This document shows positions 42,680 through 50,096 of a stretch of DNA of 64,000 nt, in pieces (position 1 is the first letter of the stretch; each line of letters starts with the position of its first letter). The DNA is taken from contig CAWGKW010000002.1 in the NCBI GenBank assembly GCA_963823275.1, positions 1,054,001-1,118,000 on the forward strand, written 5' to 3'. The notes below the pieces were generated by a model. The model saw only the letters and a program-made list of their open reading frames with translations, searched no databases and had not been told where the DNA came from. The translations under genes were made by a program, and so were the position numbers. The DNA is from RHKX01 sp963823275 (GTDB taxonomy: Bacteria; Actinomycetota; Thermoleophilia; Solirubrobacterales; 70-9).

Positions 42680-43582
42680 ATGAGCAAGACCGCAACCAAG
42701 TCCAAGCCCCGCCGAACTGGATCCAGCGCCGCAGGCGCGACCGGAACCCCGAACGGCAAGACCCTCTCGACCTACATCACGGAGCGCTTCGATGAGTTCT
42801 CGCGCTCCCAGAAGGATGTCGCTCGCTACATAGTCGACCACCTCGAGGAGGCGGCCTTCCAGACCGCCGAGGAGCTCGCCCGGCGCGCCGACACCTCGTC
42901 TTCGACCGTCGTCCGCTTCTCACAGGCCCTCGGCTTCGACGGCTATCCGGAGCTGCAGCAGGCTGCGATCGAGGAGTACCGGGCGACCGTGGCGACACCC
43001 GGCGCCGCTTCCGGCGGCGGCGGAGCGCTCTTCGACTTCGACCACACCGAGTTCGAGGCCTCACTGGCGGCCGACTACGCGAACATCGAGAGCACGGTCC
43101 GCGGACTGACCCGTGAATCGGTCGAGCTCTGCGTGCGCGAGCTGGCCACCGCTCATCGGGTCGTGATCGTGGCGATGGATCAGATGGCCTTCTTCGCCTC
43201 CTACCTTCGCCACATGCTGGCCCTGCTCGACATCCGCGCCGAGACGATCACGCAGCCGCGGCAGGAATCGATCACGAGGCTCGGCAACGTGGACGAGGAC
43301 ACGCTGGTCGTCGCCTTCTCCGCCGGCCGCGCCCACCCGTTGGTGATCCGAGCGATGAAGCTCGCTCGCCACCGCGGTGCCCACACCATGGCGATCACCG
43401 ACGCGACGCTCTCCGACGTCGGAGAGCACGCCGAGCACACGCTGTACTGGTCGTCGGACTCGCCCTCCTACACCCGGTCGACGACCGCGCTGCTGGCGCT
43501 GGTCGAGGCGCTGGCCCACGGCGTCTACGCCCGCGACAAGGCCGCCTTCAAGGACCGGATCCGCGCCTTCAAGCTCAAGTAG
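42680..43582 (+). CDS. MurR/RpiR family transcriptional regulator
   Basis: A 300-residue regulator starting at ATG 42680. The N-terminal HTH_6 domain is at about 30-110: RSQKDVARYIVDHLEEAAFQ, then TAEELARRADTSSSTVVRFS, the recognition helix. The C-terminal SIS domain (about 130-280) contains VVIVAMDQMAFFASYLRHML and LVVAFSAGRAHPLVIRAMKL, which binds a phosphosugar. It is 72 bases upstream of pdxS on the same strand; whether it controls vitamin B6 synthesis, which normally uses a GntR/MocR-type PdxR, is unknown. Confidence 0.9.
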   Translation: MSKTATKSKPRRTGSSAAGATGTPNGKTLSTYITERFDEFSRSQKDVARYIVDHLEEAAFQTAEELARRADTSSSTVVRFSQALGFDGYPELQQAAIEEYRATVATPGAASGGGGALFDFDHTEFEASLAADYANIESTVRGLTRESVELCVRELATAHRVVIVAMDQMAFFASYLRHMLALLDIRAETITQPRQESITRLGNVDEDTLVVAFSAGRAHPLVIRAMKLARHRGAHTMAITDATLSDVGEHAEHTLYWSSDSPSYTRSTTALLALVEALAHGVYARDKAAFKDRIRAFKLK

Positions 43583-43642
43583 GCAGCCCCCCGGCGAACG
43601 GTGCGCGCATCCCCCCGGAGCCGACCAAAGCTCGACTCCCTC

Positions 43643-43648
43643 TATATT
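43643..43648 (+). promoter_or_regulatory. putative -10 element of pdxS, implying a leaderless transcript
   Basis: TATATT stands only six bases before the ATG of pdxS at 43655. With the usual distance from -10 to the start of transcription, the mRNA would begin at or next to the A of the ATG. No ribosome-binding site is seen there, which agrees with a leaderless message. No clear -35 is visible. Confidence 0.45.
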
Positions 43649-43654
43649 TGACCA

Positions 43655-44542
43655 ATGGCAGAGCACGCCACATTCAGGCTCAAGACGGGCCTTGCCGAAA
43701 TGCTCAAGGGCGGCTTGATCATGGACGTCACCGACGCCGAGCAGGCTCGCCTGGCCGAGGCCTGCGGCGCCTGCGCGGTGATGGCGCTGGAGCGCGTCCC
43801 CTCCGACATCCGGCGTGACGGCGGCGTGGCGCGGATGTCGAACCCACAGATGATCGAGGAGATCAAGGCCGCGGTGACGATCCCGGTCATGGCCAAGGCC
43901 CGGATCGGCCATTTCGCCGAGGCACAGGTTCTGCAGGCCCTCGAAGTCGACTACATCGACGAGTCGGAGGTCCTCACGCCCGCCGATGAGGCGAACCACA
44001 TCGACAAGTTCGCGTTCGATGCCCCCTTCGTCTGCGGCGCCACGGACCTCAGTGAGGCTCTGCGTCGGATCGGTGAGGGGGCAGCGATGATCCGCTCCAA
44101 GGGCGAGGCCGGGACGGGCAATATCGTCGAGGCCGTCCGTCACCTGCGCCAGATCGTCGGCGGCATCCGCAGGCTCTCCATCCTCGAGTCGTCCGAGCTG
44201 GCCGCCGAGGCCAAGGATCTGCGCGCGCCCCTGGAGATCGTCCGAGACGTCGCCGACCGCGGCCGCCTGCCGGTGCCGATGTTCTGCGCCGGCGGCATCG
44301 CCACTCCCGCCGATGCGTCGCTGACGATGCAGCTCGGTGCCGAGGGCAACTTCGTCGGCTCGGGCATCTTCAAGTCCGAGGATCCTGAGCGAACCGCGAA
44401 GGCAATGGTCGAGGCAACAACCCACTTCAACGATCCCGAGCGCGTTCTCGCGGCTTCCTCGGACCTCGGTGAGCCGATGCGGGGCGACGACATCGCCGAG
44501 CTCGCGGCCGAGGGCGAGTTGCTGCAGCAACGCGGCTGGTAG
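43655..44542 (+). CDS. pdxS: pyridoxal 5'-phosphate synthase, PdxS subunit
   Basis: A 295-residue TIM-barrel synthase that makes PLP from ribose 5-phosphate, glyceraldehyde 3-phosphate and ammonia supplied by PdxT. Catalytic residues are visible: D24 in LIMDVTD, K81 in VMAKARIGHF and K149 in MIRSKGEAGTGN. The phosphate-binding GSGIFKSEDPE near the end is intact. Length and motifs are complete. The stop TAG overlaps the GTG start of pdxT, so the two subunits are made in a coupled fashion. Confidence 0.97.
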   Translation: MAEHATFRLKTGLAEMLKGGLIMDVTDAEQARLAEACGACAVMALERVPSDIRRDGGVARMSNPQMIEEIKAAVTIPVMAKARIGHFAEAQVLQALEVDYIDESEVLTPADEANHIDKFAFDAPFVCGATDLSEALRRIGEGAAMIRSKGEAGTGNIVEAVRHLRQIVGGIRRLSILESSELAAEAKDLRAPLEIVRDVADRGRLPVPMFCAGGIATPADASLTMQLGAEGNFVGSGIFKSEDPERTAKAMVEATTHFNDPERVLAASSDLGEPMRGDDIAELAAEGELLQQRGW

Positions 44543-45156
44543 TGCCCGCCGGAGCAGTCGACCGCCTCCGGGTCGGCGTCCTGGCGAGCCAGGGCGATTT
44601 CGCCGCTCACGTTCGGATCCTCCAGGAGCTCGGCGCCGAGGCCGGTGAGATCCGGACCCCCGCCGATCTGATCGGCCTCGATGCGCTGGTGATCCCCGGC
44701 GGGGAGAGCACGACGATCACCAAGGCGATCGAGCGCGACGGGCTCGAGCCGGCGATCCGCGCCCACTTCGATGCCGGCCGTCCGATTCTCGGGACCTGCG
44801 CGGGGATGATCGTCTGCGACCGCGAGCATCTCGGGTTGATCGATGCCGTGGCTCGGCGCAACGCGTTCGGCCGCCAGCTGCAGAGCTTCGAAGCGGACAT
44901 CGTCTTCGATTCCGTCGACTCCGGCATCGGTCCGGAGCCGATCCGGGCGGCGTTCATCCGCGCCCCGTGGATCGAGTCCCACGGGGCCGGCGTCGAGGTG
45001 CTGGCGTCCTGGGACGGTCATCCCGTCGCGATCCGCGAGGGAGCGGTCCTGGCCTGCGCGTTCCACCCCGAGCTGACCGAGGACTCGCGCGTGCACGCGC
45101 TGTTGATGGCAATGGCTACGGCCGCGCGGCAGCGCGCCATGGAGGAGACGAGATGA
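44542..45156 (+). CDS. pdxT: pyridoxal 5'-phosphate synthase, glutaminase subunit PdxT
   Basis: A 204-residue class-I glutaminase that supplies ammonia to PdxS. The nucleophile C86 lies in GTCAGMI, and H175 with E177 (AFHPELTED) complete the triad; IPGGEST at 51-57 is the oxyanion region. The start GTG 44542 overlaps the pdxS stop by one base and the TGA overlaps the ATG of the aminopeptidase gene (ATGA). Confidence 0.96.
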   Translation: MPAGAVDRLRVGVLASQGDFAAHVRILQELGAEAGEIRTPADLIGLDALVIPGGESTTITKAIERDGLEPAIRAHFDAGRPILGTCAGMIVCDREHLGLIDAVARRNAFGRQLQSFEADIVFDSVDSGIGPEPIRAAFIRAPWIESHGAGVEVLASWDGHPVAIREGAVLACAFHPELTEDSRVHALLMAMATAARQRAMEETR

Positions 45157-46256
45157 GGGATCCGAGGATCGCGGGGCTGGCGAAGGTGATCGTCGGTTAC
45201 TCGCTGGAGCTGCAGGAGGGCCAGACCTTCGTGATCTCCAGCGGCGTGGTTGCCGAGCCGCTCGTTCAGGCGCTCTACGAGGAGACGTTGCGAGCGGGGG
45301 CCCATCCCATCCTCGATCTCTCCCTCCAGGGAACCCAGTCGGCGTTCTTCGGGCTCGCCAGCGACGCTCAGCTCGAGTGGGTCTCGCCCCCGAACAAATG
45401 GGCCTTCGACGAGGCCGACGCCCGCATCCGGATCCTCTCCGATACGAACGTTCGCGAGCTCTCCAGCGTGCCACCGGACCGCCAGACCCGCCGCCAGAGG
45501 GCGATGCATCCCCACATGCAGAAGATGATGGAGCGGAGCGCCGCCGGCGACGTGCGCTGGAACGTGACGCTGTTTCCAACCAACGCATATGCCTCGGAGG
45601 CCTCGATGAGCCTCTCCGACTACGAGGACTTCTACTACCGCGCCTGCCTCTGCGATCAGCCGGACCCGGTGGCCGCCTGGAGGCGAGCGGCCGAGGAGAC
45701 GTACCGACTCGCCGAGTGGGCGGAGGGGCGCGAGGAGGTTCATATCCAGGGACCCGGAACCGACCTGAAGCTGAACGTTGCGGGGCGTCACTTCAAGCCC
45801 GCCGACGGCAGGTACAACATGCCCGACGGCGAGTTCTTCACCGGGCCGGTCGAGGACTCCGCCGAGGGCGAGGTCACCTTTCACCTGCCCGCCAGCTACG
45901 CCGGCCGCGAGGTCGCGGGGGTTCACTTCCGCTTCGCTGGGGGCAGGGTCGTCGACGCCGGCGCGGAGCGAGGAGAGGACTTCCTGATCGAGATGCTCGA
46001 CACCGACGAGGGCGCGCGCCGCCTCGGGGAGCTCGGGATCGGCACGAACTTCGGGATCACCGCCGGAACCGGCGAGATCCTGCTCGACGAGAAGATCGGC
46101 GGCACCGTTCACCTGGCGGTCGGTGAGAGCTATCCGGAGACGGGCGGCGTCAACAGCTCCGCCATCCACTGGGACATGATCTGCGACCTCCGCAAGGGCG
46201 GCAGCATCACGATGGACGGGGAGCTGCTGCAGCAGGACGGCAGGTTCGTGGTCTGA
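45153..46256 (+). CDS. M29 family aminopeptidase (AmpS/AmpT-like)
   Basis: A 367-residue metallo-aminopeptidase of the M29 family. The ATG at 45153 overlaps the pdxT stop; longer upstream versions of the frame are shadows of pdxT. Metal-ligand regions are visible: near 210-220 GPGTDLKLNVAGR, near 250 EGEVTFHLPA, near 310-325 ELGIGTNFGITAGTGEILLD (Glu/Asp) and GESYPETGGVNSSAIHWDMI near the end, with His and Asp ligands. It probably removes N-terminal residues from peptides using two Co/Zn ions. Its place in a PLP-synthesis operon is not explained by known function. Confidence 0.9.
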   Translation: MRDPRIAGLAKVIVGYSLELQEGQTFVISSGVVAEPLVQALYEETLRAGAHPILDLSLQGTQSAFFGLASDAQLEWVSPPNKWAFDEADARIRILSDTNVRELSSVPPDRQTRRQRAMHPHMQKMMERSAAGDVRWNVTLFPTNAYASEASMSLSDYEDFYYRACLCDQPDPVAAWRRAAEETYRLAEWAEGREEVHIQGPGTDLKLNVAGRHFKPADGRYNMPDGEFFTGPVEDSAEGEVTFHLPASYAGREVAGVHFRFAGGRVVDAGAERGEDFLIEMLDTDEGARRLGELGIGTNFGITAGTGEILLDEKIGGTVHLAVGESYPETGGVNSSAIHWDMICDLRKGGSITMDGELLQQDGRFVV

Positions 46257-46526
46257 GGCCTGGCGGCACGAGGCGTGCAACCCGGATGGAGTGGCGCAAC
46301 TTTTCAGCCCCCCACTTGTTTCAGGGCGCAGATCCCCGAAACGCCAGCACCATCCTCGGACGCTTGCGGGAGCTCCCCAGGAATGTGAGCTGACGTTGAC
46401 AGGGGTGTCGACGCGACCGGACCTCGTCCCCCCGTAGGTTCGGTCGTCGTCGTTCTGCGGCCGGTACTCGACCGCCACCAGCATTGCGGATCTCGCCTCC
46501 GCGTGCGCCGGTTCTAAGATCAAGCC
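46257..46526. other. gene-free stretch upstream of yebC
   Basis: About 270 bases between the aminopeptidase stop and yebC. I see no credible ORF, tRNA or strong hairpin. A promoter for the yebC-ruvCAB operon is expected here but no clear -35/-10 pair stands out. Confidence 0.5.
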
Positions 46527-47276
46527 ATGTCCGGACACTCCAAGTGGGCGTCGATCAAGCACAAGAAGGGGGCCACCGACGCGAAGCGGGGCAAGCTCTT
46601 CACGAAGCTGGCGCGAGCGATCACCGTCGCGGCCCGTGAGGGTGGCGGGGATCCGGACGGGAACGCCACATTGGCGACGGCGATTCAGAAGGCCCGCGAT
46701 CAGTCGATGCCGAAGGACAACATCCAGCGGGCAATCGAACGCGGAACCGGCGAGGGATCCGACGGGGTCGCGGTCGAGCGGATCGTGTACGAGGGCTACG
46801 GGCCCGGGGGTGTGGCGATCCTCGTCGACGCGATGTCGGACAACCGCAACCGGACAGGTTCGGAGATCCGCCACGCCTTCGATCGCCACAACGGCAGCCT
46901 CGGCGAGCCGAACTCCGTCGCCTGGATCTTCGAGAAGCGCGGCGTCATCCTCGTCGACGGCGAGCGCTACGACGAGGATGATCTGATGGTCGCGATCGAC
47001 GCCGGCGCCGAGGACGTCGTCGACGACGGCGGGACCTTCCGGGTGCTGACCGCCCCCGGCGAGTTGACGAGCGTGCGCGCCGCCCTGGATGGAGCCGGGG
47101 TCGAAGTCGTGTCCTCCGATATCGCCATGGATCCCAAGAACAGCGTTGAGGTGGGGGAGGGGGACGCGAGGACGCTACTCAACCTGATCGAAGCCCTCGA
47201 CGAGCATGACGACGTAGACGCAGTCCACGCGAACTTCGACATGTCCGAGGACGTGATGGAAAAAGCAGTGAGCTGA
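46527..47276 (+). CDS. yebC: YebC/PmpR family regulatory protein
   Basis: A 249-residue protein of the YebC family (bacterial TACO1), which now is seen both as a DNA-binding regulator and as a factor relieving ribosome stalling. The N-terminus MSGHSKWASIKHKKGATDAK is diagnostic, followed by FTKLARAITVAAREGGGDPD and IVYEGYGPGGVAILVDAMSD. Length is normal. It is first in a row with ruvC-ruvA-ruvB, a widely conserved order. Confidence 0.96.
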   Translation: MSGHSKWASIKHKKGATDAKRGKLFTKLARAITVAAREGGGDPDGNATLATAIQKARDQSMPKDNIQRAIERGTGEGSDGVAVERIVYEGYGPGGVAILVDAMSDNRNRTGSEIRHAFDRHNGSLGEPNSVAWIFEKRGVILVDGERYDEDDLMVAIDAGAEDVVDDGGTFRVLTAPGELTSVRAALDGAGVEVVSSDIAMDPKNSVEVGEGDARTLLNLIEALDEHDDVDAVHANFDMSEDVMEKAVS

Positions 47277-47323
47277 CGGGTCGTCTGGGAAGGCATCCGG
47301 GTCCGGGCACAGAATGTCTCCCC

Positions 47324-47839
47324 ATGAGGATCGTCATGGGCATCGATCCCGGCATCTCCAACACCGGATTCGGTGTTGTCAGGGTGGCTGGCTCGCGGAT
47401 GACCGCGATCGACGGCGGCACCGTCGAGGTTGCTGCGGGAATCACCCCTGAGCAGCGTCTGCGCCGGATCCACGAGGCGATCGCCGAGCTGATCGAGTGG
47501 CACGAGCCGCACTCGCTCGCCCTCGAGAGCATCTACTTCGGCAAGAACGTCAACTCCGCGATCGGCGTCGGCCAGGCTCGTGGCGTGGTCATGCTCGCCG
47601 CCGCGATGAGGGAGATCCCCTGCTTCGACTACACGCCACAGTCGGTCAAGCTCGCCGTCTGCGGTAGCGGTTCGGCGGCGAAAGACCAGGTCAAGCACAT
47701 GGTCGGCGTCCTTCTCAATCTGCCGGTCGAGCCCCCGTCCGATCATGCTGCCGACGCGCTCGCGGTCGCCGTCTGCCACGCGGCCCACGCCCACGAGGAC
47801 GCGACCGCCGGTGCGCCGACCGTCGCCGCCGTCGGATGA
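47324..47839 (+). CDS. ruvC: Holliday junction resolvase RuvC
   Basis: A 171-residue RNase H-fold nuclease that cuts Holliday junctions. Acidic residues D8 (GIDPGISNTGFG), E68 (ALESIYFGKN) and the C-terminal SDHAADALAVAVCHA Asp pair are all visible, so the catalytic site is complete. ATG 47324 is taken; ATG 47336 would shorten it by four residues. The stop overlaps the ATG of ruvA (ATGA), and yebC is 47 bases upstream. Confidence 0.96.
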   Translation: MRIVMGIDPGISNTGFGVVRVAGSRMTAIDGGTVEVAAGITPEQRLRRIHEAIAELIEWHEPHSLALESIYFGKNVNSAIGVGQARGVVMLAAAMREIPCFDYTPQSVKLAVCGSGSAAKDQVKHMVGVLLNLPVEPPSDHAADALAVAVCHAAHAHEDATAGAPTVAAVG

Positions 47840-48420
47840 TCGCAGCCGTCACAGGCGAAGTTCTCTCCCGTCGCCCCGATCACGTCGTGGTCGATGCCGG
47901 CGGGGTCGGCTATCGACTCGCCGTCTCCTCGGAGACCCTCCGAACCGTGCCCGCGGTCGGGGAAAGGGTCTCCCTGCATGCTCATCTGATCTCCCGCGAC
48001 GATTCCCTCGCCCTGTACGGCTTCGCGACCGAGGACGAGCGCGAGCTGTTCCTCTCGCTCACCTCGGTTTCGGGGGTCGGCCCGAAGGTCGGGATGGCGG
48101 TGCTCTCCGGGGGTTCCGTCAGCGAGCTGCTGCGTGCCCTCGCCTCCGGCGACGCCAAACGCTTCCAGGCCGTTCCCGGGATCGGCAAGCGGACCGCCGA
48201 ACGGATCATCGTCGAGCTTCGCGAGCGCGTCGCCGGTGAGCTGGACGAGGCGGCGTCGGTGGTGACGGTCGAGAGCAGCGCCCGTGAGGAGGCTCGCGAG
48301 GGGCTGATCGGGCTCGGATACACGCCGATCGAGGTCGAGCGCCTGCTCGCCACCGCCGAGGGTGAGAGCGCCGAGGAGATCGTCGGATTCGCCCTCCGCA
48401 GCGGTCGCGCCGCGGCGTAG
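47836..48420 (+). CDS. ruvA: Holliday junction helicase subunit RuvA
   Basis: A 194-residue tetrameric junction-binding protein. The OB-fold N-terminus (MIAAVTGEVLSRRPDHVVVD), the double helix-hairpin-helix LTSVSGVGPKVGMAVLS and FQAVPGIGKRTAERIIVELR near 75-130, and the C-terminal RuvB-interacting domain (AREGLIGLGYTPIEVERLLA) are all present. It begins inside the ruvC stop (ATGA). Confidence 0.96.
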   Translation: MIAAVTGEVLSRRPDHVVVDAGGVGYRLAVSSETLRTVPAVGERVSLHAHLISRDDSLALYGFATEDERELFLSLTSVSGVGPKVGMAVLSGGSVSELLRALASGDAKRFQAVPGIGKRTAERIIVELRERVAGELDEAASVVTVESSAREEAREGLIGLGYTPIEVERLLATAEGESAEEIVGFALRSGRAAA

Positions 48421-48443
48421 GCGAAGCTGTTGAGCGGTAGCCG

Positions 48444-49508
48444 ATGGCGATAGAGAGAATTCCACTGAACGAGGCGGCAATCGAGGCCGATGCCGAGCCA
48501 CGGATCGCCGATGCGCGCGCCGAGGGCGGAGACGAGGATCTCGATCAAAACCTGCGGCCGTCCAGGCTCTCGGAATTCGTCAATCAGCGCCAGGTCACCG
48601 ATCAGCTGGGAGTCTTCATCGAGGCCGCCCGGCGCCGCGGGGAACCTCTAGATCACGTCCTGCTGGCCGGTCCGCCGGGCCTCGGTAAGACCTCCTTGGC
48701 CCACATCATCGCCTCCGAGCTGAACGTGCCGATGGTGCAGACCGCCGGCCCCGCGCTCGAGCGTAAGGCGGATGTCGCGAGCTTCCTGACCACGCTCGAG
48801 CCCGGGAGCGTCTTCTTCATCGACGAGATCCACCGTCTCAACCGGGCGATCGAGGAAACGCTCTATCCGGCAATGGAGGACCGCCGGTTGCCGGTCGTCC
48901 TCGGCCAGGGCGCCGGGGCTCGGACGGTGACGTTGGATCTGCCCGCCTTCACCCTGGTCGGAGCGACCACCCGGGCGGGGTTGCTCACGACTCCGCTGCG
49001 CGACCGCTTCGGCGTTCGCCACCGCCTCGAGCACTACGATCCAGCCGATCTCGCGCTGATCGTCGAGCGCTCGGCAGTCATCCTCGGCGTGGGCATCGAG
49101 CCAGGTGGGACCGCCCAGATAGCCACCCGCTCCCGGGGCACGCCCCGCGTAGCCAACCGGCTGCTGAAGCGGGTCCGCGACTACGCCGAGGTCCACGGCG
49201 AGGGCGTCGTCACCTCTGAGATCGCCGCATCGGCCCTGGCGATGCTGGAGGTCGACGAAGGCGGCCTCGACCGCCATGATCGGGCGATCCTGGGTGCCAT
49301 CGCGGTCAAGTTCGCGGGCGGTCCGGTTGGGCTCTCGACCCTCGCGGCCGCGGTCGACGAGGAGCAGGACACGATCGAAGACGTCTACGAGCCCTACCTG
49401 CTCCAACAGGGAATGCTCAAGCGGACCCCGCGCGGGCGCGTCCTGACGGAGCGTGGCTACGAGCACCTCGGCCTGCCGGTGCCCGACGGACTTCCAAGCC
49501 TGTTTTGA
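48444..49508 (+). CDS. ruvB: Holliday junction branch-migration helicase RuvB
   Basis: A 354-residue AAA+ motor. LRPSRLSEFVNQRQ at the start, Walker A GPPGLGKTSLAHIIASEL, Walker B FFIDEIHRLN, sensor VGATTRAGLLTTPLRDRFG and the arginine-finger region are in order, then the winged-helix domain with PRGRVLTERGYEHLGL. The N-terminal 30 residues are an acidic extension common in actinobacteria. It is 23 bases downstream of ruvA. Confidence 0.97.
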   Translation: MAIERIPLNEAAIEADAEPRIADARAEGGDEDLDQNLRPSRLSEFVNQRQVTDQLGVFIEAARRRGEPLDHVLLAGPPGLGKTSLAHIIASELNVPMVQTAGPALERKADVASFLTTLEPGSVFFIDEIHRLNRAIEETLYPAMEDRRLPVVLGQGAGARTVTLDLPAFTLVGATTRAGLLTTPLRDRFGVRHRLEHYDPADLALIVERSAVILGVGIEPGGTAQIATRSRGTPRVANRLLKRVRDYAEVHGEGVVTSEIAASALAMLEVDEGGLDRHDRAILGAIAVKFAGGPVGLSTLAAAVDEEQDTIEDVYEPYLLQQGMLKRTPRGRVLTERGYEHLGLPVPDGLPSLF

Positions 49509-49578
49509 GGCCTGATCCGCGGAGTTTGGGTGGTCCCAGCGGGGCGGCGGACGTCGCCGATTCACTAGCCTTGCGTTC

Positions 49579-50064
49579 GTGCCCTTCTTCATCTGCCCCA
49601 ACTGCGGCAACCGAGTTCAGAGCGGCGAGCGGACCGCCGGACTCTCGGGTCGCCCGAAGGGCTGCCCGAAGTGCGGCTTCGGCTTCCTCTTCGAACTGCT
49701 CGACGACTATTACCCGGCCCCCGATGCCGCCTTCTTCACCTGCGACGGCAAGGGCCGCGTACTCGATGTCGGTCGCGGTGGCTTCGAGTTGACCGGCCTG
49801 ACCGACGAGGACGTGATCGGTCGGCCCGTCAAGGATGTGCTTGGGCTCGAGTGGATCGACCCGGGCAACGGTGGCAGCACCGCCGACGCCGACGAAGACG
49901 GCGTCGCGGACCCGATCGAGACGACCCTCGAGTGGGGCGTGCGCTCGCTCGGCAAGCGGGTTGCGGTCAACGCCGAAGGGGATTTGCCGGCCAAGGCGGT
50001 GGCCGACGTCTTCCCGGCCTACGATGATGACGGCGGAATGCTGCTTGTCCTCACGCCGGAATAG
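49579..50064 (+). CDS. zinc-ribbon plus PAS-like domain protein, 161 aa
   Basis: A 161-residue protein from GTG 49579. The first 35 residues carry two Cys pairs, FICPNCGN and GCPKCGFG, making a zinc ribbon. Residues about 50-160 look like a PAS-type domain (AFFTCDGKGRVLDVGRGGFE, LTGLTDEDVIGRPVKDVLGL). No effector domain is attached. It lies between ruvB and secDF with small spacing, so it may be in the same transcript; no known function fits. The combination of zinc ribbon and PAS in so short a protein is unusual. Confidence 0.75.
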   Translation: MPFFICPNCGNRVQSGERTAGLSGRPKGCPKCGFGFLFELLDDYYPAPDAAFFTCDGKGRVLDVGRGGFELTGLTDEDVIGRPVKDVLGLEWIDPGNGGSTADADEDGVADPIETTLEWGVRSLGKRVAVNAEGDLPAKAVADVFPAYDDDGGMLLVLTPE

Positions 50065-50096
50065 GCAGAGGGCGCGGCACCCGCTCGGGTAAACCC

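Noticed and set aside
45018..46889. A 623-codon minus-strand frame across the aminopeptidase and yebC
   Set aside because: It covers two clear genes on the other strand and has no domain or usable start.
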